64,000 nt of DNA from Flagellimonas_A sp039592695 (GTDB lineage Bacteria; Bacteroidota; Bacteroidia; Flavobacteriales; Flavobacteriaceae): NCBI RefSeq assembly GCF_039592695.1, contig NZ_JBBUTK010000002.1:434001-498000 (forward strand). The letters are read 5' to 3'. Both the position numbers and the translations under genes were made by a program. Under the pieces are notes generated by a model. That model ran no database searches. It worked only from the letters and a program-made list of their open reading frames with translations, and was not told where the DNA came from. Position 1 is the first letter of the stretch. Each line of letters opens with the position of its first letter. Below are positions 53,160 through 61,444 of the stretch, one piece after another.

Positions 53160-53762
53160 ATGACCGAAACAGAACAGTTACAATTAGAACAGATAGCAGA
53201 TACAGGGCATGACATCATTCCGTTACTGCGGTTGCGATATAGTCCCCGGGTTTTCGAAGAGCGAAAAATTCCAGAGGAAGAACTCAAGCAACTTTTTGAA
53301 GCGGCAAGATGGGCGGCGAGCTCAAACAACATACAACCGTGGCGGTTTATTTATGCGGAAAAAGGAACCGAAGCCTTTGACCGCATGGTCAACTGTCTGA
53401 GCGATTTCAACCAAAAATGGGCTGTCAATGCACCAATTTTGCTGTTTACGATTTATAAGGAAGAAACTGATGACGGCAAAGAAAATTTTCACGCACTGCA
53501 TGATTTGGGGCTAGCCATGGGCAATATGACCATACAGGCCCAGCACATGGGTATCGCCCTGCACCACATGGCCGGGGTAGACTGGCAGAAAGCTGAAGAA
53601 GAATTCAACGTGCCCAAAGGGTACCATTTGAACTCAGCAGTGGCGTTGGGTTATTATGGGGGTGTCGTTGAAAAGTTACCGGAAGAATTAGAAGAACAGG
53701 AAACCGCACCAAGAAAACGTATGGAGCAGGATGAATTTGTCTATAAAAATTCTTGGCAGTAG
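53160..53762 (+). CDS. Nitroreductase-family oxidoreductase
   Basis: 200 aa from ATG 53160 (MTETEQLQLEQIAD); a longer frame overlaps the upstream gene. FMN-binding motifs RYSPRVFEERKIPEEE, AARWAASSNNIQPWRFIY and late GYYGGV. Reduces nitro, quinone or similar compounds with NAD(P)H. Follows the degenerate MBL gene at 11 nt. Confidence 0.9.
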   Translation: MTETEQLQLEQIADTGHDIIPLLRLRYSPRVFEERKIPEEELKQLFEAARWAASSNNIQPWRFIYAEKGTEAFDRMVNCLSDFNQKWAVNAPILLFTIYKEETDDGKENFHALHDLGLAMGNMTIQAQHMGIALHHMAGVDWQKAEEEFNVPKGYHLNSAVALGYYGGVVEKLPEELEEQETAPRKRMEQDEFVYKNSWQ

Positions 53763-53798
53763 GCTTATCCGAATTATATAACATTGAAAACGTAATTT

Positions 53799-54425
53799 AT
53801 GAAGATAGGAATCATTGGTAGTGGAAAAATTGGTGGTAATCTTGGAAAACACTGGTCAAAGGCTGGGCATGATGTGCTCTTCAGCTCGCGCCATCCTGAG
53901 GAATTGGGAAGTTTGGCCAAAGAAGCTGGGGATAATGCGGAAGCAACCAGTGTAGAAGCGGTATTTGAAGCAGATATGGATGTGTATCTCTTGGCCGTGC
54001 CCTTCGGCGCCATCGATAAGATATCAGAATTATATGCGGGAGAATATGGCAACAAAGTCATCATTGATGCCACCAATCCATATCCGAGCCGGGATGGTGA
54101 GGTTGCAGAAAAAGTGCGTGACGCCAATTATGCTGCCTCGGAATATACGGCCACAAAATTCAGCACTGCAAGAACTGCAAAGGCATTCAACACCATTCAA
54201 GCGGCCCATTTGAAAAATCGGGCCTTTCAAGAGGTCGATCGTTTGGCCGTTCCGTTTGCAGCCCAAGATAACATCAGCAAAGAAATTGTTGAAGGCCTCA
54301 TTGAAGACATTGGTTTTGATGCGGTTTACTTGGGCGATTTGGGGAAATCAAAGATGATGGACGTGGATGAAAAATTATATGGAAAATCATTGTCCAAAAA
54401 TGACCTTTTAAACTTATTTGAATAA
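53799..54425 (+). CDS. NADPH-dependent F420 reductase-like (NAD(P)-binding) protein
   Basis: 208 aa. Rossmann motif GIIGSGKIGGNLGKHWSKAGHDV at the start, SSRHPE for the NADP phosphate, VIIDATNPY. It belongs to the F420:NADP-oxidoreductase-like/NPR family. There is no sign of F420 synthesis in the window, so the true electron partner is probably another cofactor or substrate. Overlap or close spacing with hpf implies co-transcription. Confidence 0.82.
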   Translation: MKIGIIGSGKIGGNLGKHWSKAGHDVLFSSRHPEELGSLAKEAGDNAEATSVEAVFEADMDVYLLAVPFGAIDKISELYAGEYGNKVIIDATNPYPSRDGEVAEKVRDANYAASEYTATKFSTARTAKAFNTIQAAHLKNRAFQEVDRLAVPFAAQDNISKEIVEGLIEDIGFDAVYLGDLGKSKMMDVDEKLYGKSLSKNDLLNLFE

Positions 54426-54435
54426 AACCTTGTAT

Positions 54436-54732
54436 ATGGAATTTGTTTTTGAATACGTAAATGTGAGTGCCAGTGACCGATTGGAAACCCTGGCCAAGGA
54501 AAAACTGAGCAATATGGCGCACAAGTACCCTTTTGTACACCGCGCCGATGTCTTTTTCAAAAAAGAAAACCGGAATGATGATAAAGAGCAAATCTGTGTC
54601 ATTCGATTGAGCATGCCCGGCCCTCGAATACATGCAGAGACGAAGGCCGAAAGTTTTGAGAACGCGATTTCAGAGACCGTACGCGACCTGACCAAACAAC
54701 TGGACAAGAAAAAAGAAAATTGGGCAAGGTAG
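54436..54732 (+). CDS. hpf: Ribosome hibernation promoting factor (HPF/YfiA type, short)
   Basis: 98 aa from ATG 54436 (MEFVFEYVNVSASDRLETLAKEKL). Beta-alpha-beta-beta-beta-alpha fold of the S30AE family, without the C-terminal dimerisation domain of long HPF. Binds the 30S tunnel and idles ribosomes in stress or stationary phase. The terminator begins inside its last codons. Ten nt after the oxidoreductase gene. Confidence 0.88.
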   Translation: MEFVFEYVNVSASDRLETLAKEKLSNMAHKYPFVHRADVFFKKENRNDDKEQICVIRLSMPGPRIHAETKAESFENAISETVRDLTKQLDKKKENWAR

Positions 54733-54748
54733 TTTGCCCAATTTTTTT
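54718..54748 (+). terminator. Terminator of the oxidoreductase-hpf operon
   Basis: Stem ATTGGGCAA / TTTGCCCAAT with a short loop and seven T. Its 5' arm overlaps the final codons of hpf. Confidence 0.85.
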
Positions 54749-54930
54749 ATCGAAACTTAAACTATACCACTATTGCCTAAAGGCGATAAGTACAATCCCC
54801 CTGTCACAAATCGGCCAATGTTGTAACCGGAAAAGACACCCCAAATAACTTAATCAAGGAATAACTTCACAATCGGAAAACTCAAGTCCTCACCCAAAAA
54901 CTAGGCATTTCTCCCCGATTGGGATATTGC

Positions 54931-55107
54931 TTACGCTGGGGTCACAAAAAAGTACAGAGAAACGGCCACCCCAATAATCAACAAGATTAAAAAGGCCAGC
55001 ACAACTTTAAACCCGATTTTCGTCTTGGTATTCTTCTGAAAAATATAGCCCTGTTTTTCTTTGTGGGGCTCTTTTACAAATTCTGTAGCTTCTTCTCCTT
55101 GTTTCAT
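54931..55107 (-). CDS. Small single-pass membrane protein
   Basis: 58 aa: a charged N-terminal half (MKQGEEATEFVKEPHKEKQG), then one membrane helix (about residues 35-54, FKVVLAFLILLIIGVAVSLY) and the C-terminus FFVTPA. Reads in frame from ATG 55107 to TAA at 54931-54933. No family recognised. It lies 10 nt after the succinate-semialdehyde dehydrogenase stop on the same strand and is probably co-transcribed. Confidence 0.65.
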   Translation of the reverse strand: MKQGEEATEFVKEPHKEKQGYIFQKNTKTKIGFKVVLAFLILLIIGVAVSLYFFVTPA

Positions 55108-55117
55108 TGAGTTTCAA

Positions 55118-56479
55118 TTATTTGTTGATGTATACTGTTTTTTTGTTCACAAATTCATGTATGCCCTCACGTGATAGCTCACGACCATAGCCCGACGCTT
55201 TGGTTCCGCCAAAGGGCAGCCTTGGGTCTGATTTTACCATTTCATTGATAAAGAAACTGCCATCGGGTATGGTTCCGACCATTTTTTTGGCTTCCTCTAT
55301 ATCTTCAGTGAAAAGCATGGTGCCCAATCCGAATCTTGAGTCTGCCAACTTTTGTAGAGAATCTGCCCTGTCATTTGCCTTGACAACAGCAGCTACCGGC
55401 CCAAAAAGCTCTTCTTCAAATGCGGGCATGCCGCTGGCCACTTGTTCTATGATTGTGGGTTCGTAATACGTTCCTTTTCGTTCGTTGCCAAAAACCAATT
55501 TTGCTCCTTTTTTAAGCGAGCTTTGTACTTGGTCCTCTAAGGTCTCTGCCAAATCCTCACGGGCCAACACGCCAATTTCCGTTTTTTCATCCATCGGGTT
55601 TCCAGAAACCAGTTTTCGTACTTTTTCCTTGAAGATTTCCATGAAATCATCATAAATGGCCTCTACCACGATAAACCGTTTTGCAGCGATGCAACTCTGG
55701 CCCGTGTTCTGCATTCTCGCCTTTACCATGATATCCATGTATTTTTCCAAATCGGCATCTTCCCACACCACACAGGCGTTGTTTCCGCCAAGCTCCAATA
55801 CGGTTTTTTTCAAATGTTTTCCTGCTATGGAGGCAATTGCTTTGCCAGCCTTCTCACTGCCGGTAAGACTTATAGCCTTGACCACATCATCTGAAATCAC
55901 TTTTTCTACAAGATTGTGATCTACAAAGAGTGTTTGAAAACAGAATTCTGGATAGCCAGCGTCGTTGAACAATCTTTCAAGCGTATTGGCACACCCGCTT
56001 ACATTTGAAGCGTGCTTCAACAACACCGTGTTGCCAGCTGTCATCGTGGGGACCGCAAACCGGAAAACCTGCCAAAAAGGAAAGTTCCACGGCATGATGC
56101 CCAATATACAACCCAAGGGGTCATAACTTATAAAACTTTCATGGGCATTGGTCTCAATCAATTCGTCGGCCAAGAACTGCTGTGCATTTTTCTCATAGAA
56201 TTGGCACAGCCATGCACACTTTTCGATTTCAGCAATGCTCTCGGTAATCGGCTTGCCCATTTCTAATGTAACGAGCTTGGCATAGTTCATCTTGTTGTGC
56301 TGCAACAATGCTGACAGTTTGTTTAGATAGTGTATCCGCTCTTCAAGCGGTACTTTTTTCCATTCGCAAAATACTTTTTCAGATTTGGTCAATGCGGTAC
56401 TTACCTCTTTTTCATCATGTAATGTGTAAGTGCCCATAACTTCTCCGTTATATGGGTTTTTACATTCAATCGACTTCAT
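55118..56479 (-). CDS. NAD(P)-dependent succinate-semialdehyde dehydrogenase type aldehyde dehydrogenase
   Basis: 453 aa. Motifs: GIMPWNFPFWQVFRFAVP, catalytic Glu in VLELGGNNACVV, catalytic Cys in NTGQSCIAAKRF, and PFGGTKASGYGRELS. Close to the SSADH/GabD-like short class that lacks a mitochondrial leader. Oxidises succinate semialdehyde or related aldehydes; no GABA transaminase is adjacent. Followed by the 58-aa membrane protein. Confidence 0.9.
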   Translation of the reverse strand: MKSIECKNPYNGEVMGTYTLHDEKEVSTALTKSEKVFCEWKKVPLEERIHYLNKLSALLQHNKMNYAKLVTLEMGKPITESIAEIEKCAWLCQFYEKNAQQFLADELIETNAHESFISYDPLGCILGIMPWNFPFWQVFRFAVPTMTAGNTVLLKHASNVSGCANTLERLFNDAGYPEFCFQTLFVDHNLVEKVISDDVVKAISLTGSEKAGKAIASIAGKHLKKTVLELGGNNACVVWEDADLEKYMDIMVKARMQNTGQSCIAAKRFIVVEAIYDDFMEIFKEKVRKLVSGNPMDEKTEIGVLAREDLAETLEDQVQSSLKKGAKLVFGNERKGTYYEPTIIEQVASGMPAFEEELFGPVAAVVKANDRADSLQKLADSRFGLGTMLFTEDIEEAKKMVGTIPDGSFFINEMVKSDPRLPFGGTKASGYGRELSREGIHEFVNKKTVYINK

Positions 56480-56751
56480 AGTAAATTTTGCATTAAAGCT
56501 AAAAAAGACTGTTCTGGGGCATTGATTCGTTCACTGAAAACATTGATTCGTTCACCCAATAAGCGAGAGTTATGATGCTCAGGTGCTTGTTTCGAAATCT
56601 AAGGTTTGTTTCCTTCCAATGCATCGTGGGCTTGCCACAAGGGGGTTGGTGGCAAATCCGTTAACATTAACCTTTTTCGCGTCAATTGGTTTTGCAGAAT
56701 TCCATCATTTTTGTGGTTGTAGAATGAATATGAACTTTAAAATTTACAACT

Positions 56752-57084
56752 ATGAGCAATAACATAAATACAGTTTTGGGCGTGTTGGCCGGTACGGCGG
56801 TAGGAGCCATCATCGGTATGCTTTACGCCCCAGATAAAGGAATCAACACACGAAGAAGAATTTCAGAAAAAGCCATTGAGGCCAAAGACCAATTGGCAGA
56901 AAGTGCTCTGAACCTAAAAGACAGCGTAGTTGATTCGGTATCATCAAAGAAAGAAACTTTGGATTCTAAATTGGATACGATCATCACAGACGCCAGCTAC
57001 AAGGCCGATGAGGTCATTACCAAGTTAGAAGCCAAACTCAAAGATTTGAAAGAACGCAACAAACGGATTCAAAAAACCGCCTAA
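56752..57084 (+). CDS. YtxH-domain stress protein
   Basis: 110 aa. N-terminal Gly-rich membrane segment (VLAGTAVGAIIGMLYAPDKG, the YtxH signature) then a long amphipathic helix region (about 40-110) rich in Lys/Glu. A general-stress protein of unknown mechanism. Its stop overlaps the start of the next gene (TAATG). Confidence 0.88.
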   Translation: MSNNINTVLGVLAGTAVGAIIGMLYAPDKGINTRRRISEKAIEAKDQLAESALNLKDSVVDSVSSKKETLDSKLDTIITDASYKADEVITKLEAKLKDLKERNKRIQKTA

Positions 57085-57437
57085 TGCAAATTTTAAAGAC
57101 ATTGGATAGAGCTTCTTCCGATGCTGTCAACACCGGAGAAGATTATCTTGAACTGACCAAGCGATACTACAAGCTGAAAATTTTTCAGCAACTTACCAGC
57201 AATTTTGCGGCACTCTGCAAAATGGCAATTATTGGTGGAATCGTCTTTTTGGGAATCATCTTCTTATCGGTAGCTGGTGCCATTGCCTTTGGCAATGCAG
57301 TTGACAACTTGCCCTTGGGCTATGTCGCCATGGCTACGGTGTTGATTTTGATTGCACTTGTAATTTATATGGTGCGAAAAAAATTGGTAGATCGATTTGT
57401 GCTCAAAAAAATGTCTAAAACTTTCTTTGACGACTGA
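57084..57437 (+). CDS. Holin-X/phage-holin-family-like membrane protein
   Basis: 117 aa. Two membrane helices (about 45-70 and 77-97) with short termini. It fits the putative holin-X (superfamily III) proteins that sit with YtxH in many bacteria. Despite the family name there is no lysis cassette here, so a membrane stress role is more likely. Middle gene of a three-gene set. Confidence 0.8.
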   Translation: MQILKTLDRASSDAVNTGEDYLELTKRYYKLKIFQQLTSNFAALCKMAIIGGIVFLGIIFLSVAGAIAFGNAVDNLPLGYVAMATVLILIALVIYMVRKKLVDRFVLKKMSKTFFDD

Positions 57438-57438
57438 T

Positions 57439-57642
57439 ATGAACAGATTTAATTCTTTTGAGGAGCTCGACCTTGAGTTGAAACAGGTATACCTGAAAAA
57501 AGAAATCGCCAAAGAGCGGATTAAGGGCCTGGGTCTGGAAGTACAACATGAACTCAACTCGATAAGCTGGCTCAAAAAAGGCCTGAACGGCATTATCAAA
57601 TATGGTGCATTATTATTTGTGCGGAAGCTTATCAAAAGATGA
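57439..57642 (+). CDS. Small hypothetical protein of the YtxH-holin operon
   Basis: 67 aa from ATG 57439 (MNRFNSFEELDLELKQVYLK), directly after the holin-like stop. A helical amphipathic protein with a hydrophobic C-terminal patch (GIIKYGALLFVRKLIKR). No family recognised. Third gene of the stress trio and followed by a strong terminator. Confidence 0.75.
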   Translation: MNRFNSFEELDLELKQVYLKKEIAKERIKGLGLEVQHELNSISWLKKGLNGIIKYGALLFVRKLIKR

Positions 57643-57661
57643 CAGACTGGTACGAAAAAGA

Positions 57662-57692
57662 AAAAGCCGCCATTTCTAACGGCGGCTTTTTT
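57662..57692 (+). terminator. Terminator of the YtxH-holin operon
   Basis: AAGCCGCC / GGCGGCTT stem, 9-nt loop, followed by seven T. Confidence 0.85.
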
Positions 57693-57799
57693 TATTCGCA
57701 TATATCGTTTTGTGGGTGACGGTATCGCAGATAGATGGCCAAGTATGAAAAGCGTCAATCAATTATTGGTTAAAGCACACTGCAACGCAATCATGTCGC

Positions 57800-57807
57800 T
57801 AGTTTTG
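57800..57807 (+). promoter_or_regulatory. -7 element of the 57839 lipoprotein gene
   Basis: TAGTTTTG, a perfect TAnnTTTG, 31 bp before the ATG. No TTG at -33, so perhaps activator-dependent or alternative sigma. Confidence 0.4.
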
Positions 57808-57838
57808 TAGCGAACACAAACACATAAAAACATACAAG

Positions 57839-58417
57839 ATGAAAAAAATAGTACATATAGGTATTGCAATGTTATTGATAGCTTCTTGCAATATCAAGAA
57901 AGAAGAAGAGGGCGAATTGCCCGAAGTGGATGTCGATGTAGAGGCTGAAGCAGGAAATTTGCCGGAATATGAAGTTAACTGGGCCGATGTTGATGTGGGT
58001 ACAACCACCAGAACGGTAGAGATTCCAAAAGTGGTCGTTGTGATGGAAGAAGAAGAGGTAGAAGTGCCATATTTGGATGTGAACATGCCCAATGAAGGAG
58101 AAAAAACCGAGCGCACTGTAATGATAGAGGCTGAGGTCACCGACACTTCGCACGACCTTGAAATCGAAGAAATCTGGGCGGCGAACAACACTTTATATGT
58201 CATTTCACGATTGGAAGCCACCGGTGATAATCTAGGAGATAAAAAAATGCGGGTATCTGACCAAGTGACCCTCAATGCACCAGATTTGAACGTAAAGCAC
58301 CTCATTATCGGAGAGCGTCCAGACCGGGTGTTCAACAATCAGCACACTTACATTTCCACAGAAGACAATGTTCGTGACCATGTGGGTGACGGTGCCAAAA
58401 AAATATACTCAAGTTAA
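57839..58417 (+). CDS. Acidic lipoprotein of unknown function
   Basis: 192 aa. Lipobox LLIASC (lipidated Cys17), then an unusual acidic Val/Asp/Glu stretch (VDVDVEAEAGNLPEYEVNW, VVVVMEEEEVEVPYLDVNMP) of alternating hydrophobic and acidic residues, and a more ordinary C-terminal half (about 90-180). I recognise no family. Monocistronic between the holin trio and topoisomerase IB. Confidence 0.7.
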   Translation: MKKIVHIGIAMLLIASCNIKKEEEGELPEVDVDVEAEAGNLPEYEVNWADVDVGTTTRTVEIPKVVVVMEEEEVEVPYLDVNMPNEGEKTERTVMIEAEVTDTSHDLEIEEIWAANNTLYVISRLEATGDNLGDKKMRVSDQVTLNAPDLNVKHLIIGERPDRVFNNQHTYISTEDNVRDHVGDGAKKIYSS

Positions 58418-58509
58418 AACTTTTTGATTGGTTAGTTTGGTTGGTTTTGACAATGGCTTTAGCTGTGGATTGGCTAGGGCCATTTTCTTGACGTGACCTG
58501 CGACAAGAG

Positions 58510-59607
58510 ATGGGCTCTTTTCCACATGACATATTGACCAAAATTTATGAGTCTCCTGAAACCTCGATGAACTATTTGAATTTGGTATACGTGAATCAAA
58601 ACCAACTTTCAATTGAGCGGAGAAAGCAAAATGAAAAATTTCAGTACTACCAAGACGGCGACTTTTTAAAGGATGGGAAACAGCTGAAAAGAATAAAAGC
58701 CCTGGTGATACCGCCAGCTTGGCAAAATGTATTCATCACCCATTTGCCCAATGGCCATTTGCAGGCCATCGGCCATGATGCCAAACAGAGAAAACAGTAT
58801 CGGTACCATGAGCTTTGGAAAAAGGTGCGTAACCAGACCAAGTTCTATCGCATGATTGAATTTGGCGAGCGATTGCCGACCATCAGAAAACAAACGGAAA
58901 AAGACCTTGACCAAAAAGGATGGCACAGATCAAAGGTATTGGCCTTGGTGCTCAAATTGATGGATGAGACCCATATACGAATTGGCAACCATCAATACGC
59001 AAAACGCAACAAAACGTACGGCCTGACCACCTTACGAAAAAGACACGTTGCCATCAATGGCAACAAACTTCGCTTTGAGTTCACGGGAAAGCGCGGAAAA
59101 AAGCACAAGATTACCCTGAGAAACAAAAAACTGTCACAACTGGTAAGCAAATGCGAAGAAATCCCAGGGTGGGAACTTTTCAAGTTTTTTGACTCCGATG
59201 GAGAAAAACATCATGTAGACAGCAGCATGGTCAACGATTATTTATATGAAATCACTGGAGCCGATTTTACGGCCAAAGATTTTAGAACATGGGCAGCAAC
59301 TCTTGTCTTTTTTGACACCCTGATTGATTTGGGCAGCACTACAGATTCCAGACTAAACCAGAAAAACATCCTGCAGGCGTATGATGCTGCGGCCGCAGCT
59401 TTGGGCAACACCAGAAACACCTGCAGAAAATACTATGTGCACCCTATCGTGCCGCTGACCTATGAAAAGGGCAGCATTGAACCCTATTTTGAAAAGGCCG
59501 ATAGGGCAGAAAGCTCCAATCTGTTCTCAGCATCAGAGAAAGCCGTTTTAGAGCTCATACGAGCCTACAAACCCGAAGTTTTAAAAATGATACAACATGA
59601 AGATTGA
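58510..59607 (+). CDS. DNA topoisomerase IB (poxvirus/Deinococcus-like)
   Basis: 365 aa. N-terminal topoisomerase IB domain (about 15-85, LVYVNQNQLSIERRKQ, IPPAWQNVFI) and catalytic domain: Arg/Lys/Arg/His residues in GNHQYAKRNKTYGLTTLRKRH and FRTWAATL, and nucleophile Tyr309 in RKYYVHP. Relaxes supercoils by a 3'-phosphotyrosine nick. Overlaps the mscS gene by 11 nt. Confidence 0.9.
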   Translation: MGSFPHDILTKIYESPETSMNYLNLVYVNQNQLSIERRKQNEKFQYYQDGDFLKDGKQLKRIKALVIPPAWQNVFITHLPNGHLQAIGHDAKQRKQYRYHELWKKVRNQTKFYRMIEFGERLPTIRKQTEKDLDQKGWHRSKVLALVLKLMDETHIRIGNHQYAKRNKTYGLTTLRKRHVAINGNKLRFEFTGKRGKKHKITLRNKKLSQLVSKCEEIPGWELFKFFDSDGEKHHVDSSMVNDYLYEITGADFTAKDFRTWAATLVFFDTLIDLGSTTDSRLNQKNILQAYDAAAAALGNTRNTCRKYYVHPIVPLTYEKGSIEPYFEKADRAESSNLFSASEKAVLELIRAYKPEVLKMIQHED

Positions 59608-60481
59608 TTTACAACAGGCATGGACAGACATGCTCGAAAAAATGGAATCTTGGGTAGATACCCTGATTATAAACCTGCCGAACATCGTACTCTCAATAGT
59701 CGTGTTCGTCATGGCACTGATTCTGTCAAAATACGTGAGCAGATTGGTGCTGAAGCTCCTGCAGAAAAGCTCACTTCAAAAATCGATGAAGAGCCTAATC
59801 TCAAAACTGGTATCGGTCGTGGTCATTCTATTGGGCCTCTTTTTGGTACTTGGCATATTGGATCTGAGCAAGACATTGAATACCATCTTGGCGGGTGCCG
59901 GTGTGGCTGGTCTGGCCGTGGGGCTTGCCCTGCAAGGTGCGTTGGCCAACACCTATTCGGGCATTGTGCTTTCGTTCATAAAGACCATAAAGTTTGGCGA
60001 TTGGGTCGAGACCAACGGCTTTGAGGGTGAGGTTGTAGACATTGACCTGCGTGTGGTGACCTTGAAGCAACCTGATAATAACCTGGTCTACATTCCGAAT
60101 AAGTTGGTGGTTGAAAATGCCCTAAAAAACTTTTCGACCACGGCACAGTCACGGGTTATCTTAGAGTGTGGCGTGGCGTACGGCTCTGATTTGGAGTTTG
60201 TGCGAAAACTGGTGCAAGAAACCATCGTCAAAGAATTTGAACCTGTTGACAAAACTGAAGAGGTCATTTTTCTGTATAAGGGGTTTGGAGATAGTTCCAT
60301 CAATTTTGAGACCCGTTTTTGGATAGATTCCACCTCGGCCCTTGAGGTGGCCAAAGCCAGGACAGAAGCCATGATTGCCATCAAAAAAGCGTTTGATGCC
60401 AATGATATCAACATTCCGTTTCCGATTCGCACGCTGGATTTCCCCAGTAATTTCAGATTCACTGAAAAAGAAAATGAGTAG
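59597..60481 (+). CDS. Small-conductance mechanosensitive channel (MscS)
   Basis: 294 aa. Three membrane helices (about 24-45, 64-90, 92-115), with the Gly/Ala-rich pore helix ILAGAGVAGLAVGLALQGALAN, then the MscS beta domain (GDWVETNGFEGEVVDIDLR) and alpha/beta C-terminus. Osmotic-down-shock release valve. Translationally coupled to topoisomerase IB. Confidence 0.93.
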   Translation: MKIDLQQAWTDMLEKMESWVDTLIINLPNIVLSIVVFVMALILSKYVSRLVLKLLQKSSLQKSMKSLISKLVSVVVILLGLFLVLGILDLSKTLNTILAGAGVAGLAVGLALQGALANTYSGIVLSFIKTIKFGDWVETNGFEGEVVDIDLRVVTLKQPDNNLVYIPNKLVVENALKNFSTTAQSRVILECGVAYGSDLEFVRKLVQETIVKEFEPVDKTEEVIFLYKGFGDSSINFETRFWIDSTSALEVAKARTEAMIAIKKAFDANDINIPFPIRTLDFPSNFRFTEKENE

Positions 60482-60513
60482 TGGTTTTTAGTGGTCGATG
60501 AGGTGCTTTGGGT

Positions 60514-60726
60514 TCAGTCGACCCTTTGCACCTCATTTTCACTTTTTAGAATCTTGGTGCCATCCTCTTGTTCAATGAACAGCGCTTTGTTGCCAGGCTC
60601 CCCATCCCGGGTGACTTCATTTCCCTTTATTGTTTTGGTGACCTTTTCGGTGTAGGTCTCGATGACCTTGCCTTGGGCGGTTCCATCGCCCCATTTCCAC
60701 TGTACGGTGCTTCCTTCTTTGATCAT
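60514..60726 (-). CDS. DUF2945 (hypervirulence-associated Tudor-like) protein
   Basis: 70 aa. GSTVQWKWGDGTAQGKVIETYTEKVTKTIKGNEVTRDGEPGNKALFIEQEDG matches the small SH3/Tudor-like DUF2945 family. Soluble; function unknown, often found in stress or plant-associated gene sets. Stands alone on the minus strand. Confidence 0.85.
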   Translation of the reverse strand: MIKEGSTVQWKWGDGTAQGKVIETYTEKVTKTIKGNEVTRDGEPGNKALFIEQEDGTKILKSENEVQRVD

Positions 60727-60866
60727 GTGCTGTTTTTGAACCCAATATGGGCATTATCCTTAGAAATGGATAACGATATCACGTTTTAGAGTAGCGCAGA
60801 CCATCATCAAATTCAATCGCATCAATCATTTGTTGAAAAGGACAAACAAAGGCGGAATGCTCCTTG

Positions 60867-60874
60867 TATTTTTG
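60867..60874 (+). promoter_or_regulatory. -7 element of the PA2169-like gene
   Basis: TATTTTTG (TAnnTTTG), giving a leader of about 57 nt before the ATG at 60937. No -33 TTG. Confidence 0.4.
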
Positions 60875-60936
60875 GGATGAGGATGTGAAACGGTAAGCAT
60901 CCCTAAAGAAATTACCATAACCTTAAAATTTACACG

Positions 60937-61392
60937 ATGAGTACATATACTGATGCAAATACATTGACCGACAAGTTGAACGACCTCTTGGAAAAAACGT
61001 ATGATGCTGAAAAAGGATATAAGAAAGCAGCCGAAAACGCCGATTCTTCAAACCTTCAAGCCTATTTTGAAAGAAAATCAAAAGAGCGCAACGAGTTTGG
61101 CCACAAGATAAAAGCCGAAATACAGACCTTCGGAAATGATGTGGACAAAGGTGGAAGTGCCACCGGAGCCATGCATAGAACCTGGATGGACGTAAAGGCC
61201 TTTTTCTCGGCAGACAGCGACGAATCGATGTTGGAGGAAGCCATCAGGGGCGAAAAAGCTTCGGTTGAAGAATATAAAGAAGTCTTGAAAGACACGGCAC
61301 TGCCCCCAAGCACATCTACCGTTTTGACACAGCAGATGAATCAAATCTCTACTGACTTGTCAAACATCAAAAGCTTGGAAGACCTGAAATAA
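60937..61392 (+). CDS. PA2169-family four-helix-bundle protein (DUF2383)
   Basis: 151 aa, helical throughout: LTDKLNDLLEKTYDAEKGYKKAAENADSSNLQAYFERKSKERNEFG is the first pair of helices, with metal-type Glu/His positions in a ferritin-like bundle. Family members are stress-induced and not enzymatically characterised. Ends in a bidirectional terminator shared with the AraC gene. Confidence 0.88.
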   Translation: MSTYTDANTLTDKLNDLLEKTYDAEKGYKKAAENADSSNLQAYFERKSKERNEFGHKIKAEIQTFGNDVDKGGSATGAMHRTWMDVKAFFSADSDESMLEEAIRGEKASVEEYKEVLKDTALPPSTSTVLTQQMNQISTDLSNIKSLEDLK

Positions 61393-61411
61393 TGGAAAAT
61401 AGCCCCGAATC

Positions 61412-61444
61412 AAAAAAAGGGATGCCGATCGGCATCCCTTTTTT
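61412..61444. terminator. Bidirectional terminator
   Basis: Perfect 10-bp-arm palindrome GGGATGCCGATCGGCATCCC flanked by A and T runs, between the convergent PA2169-like and AraC genes. Confidence 0.9.
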
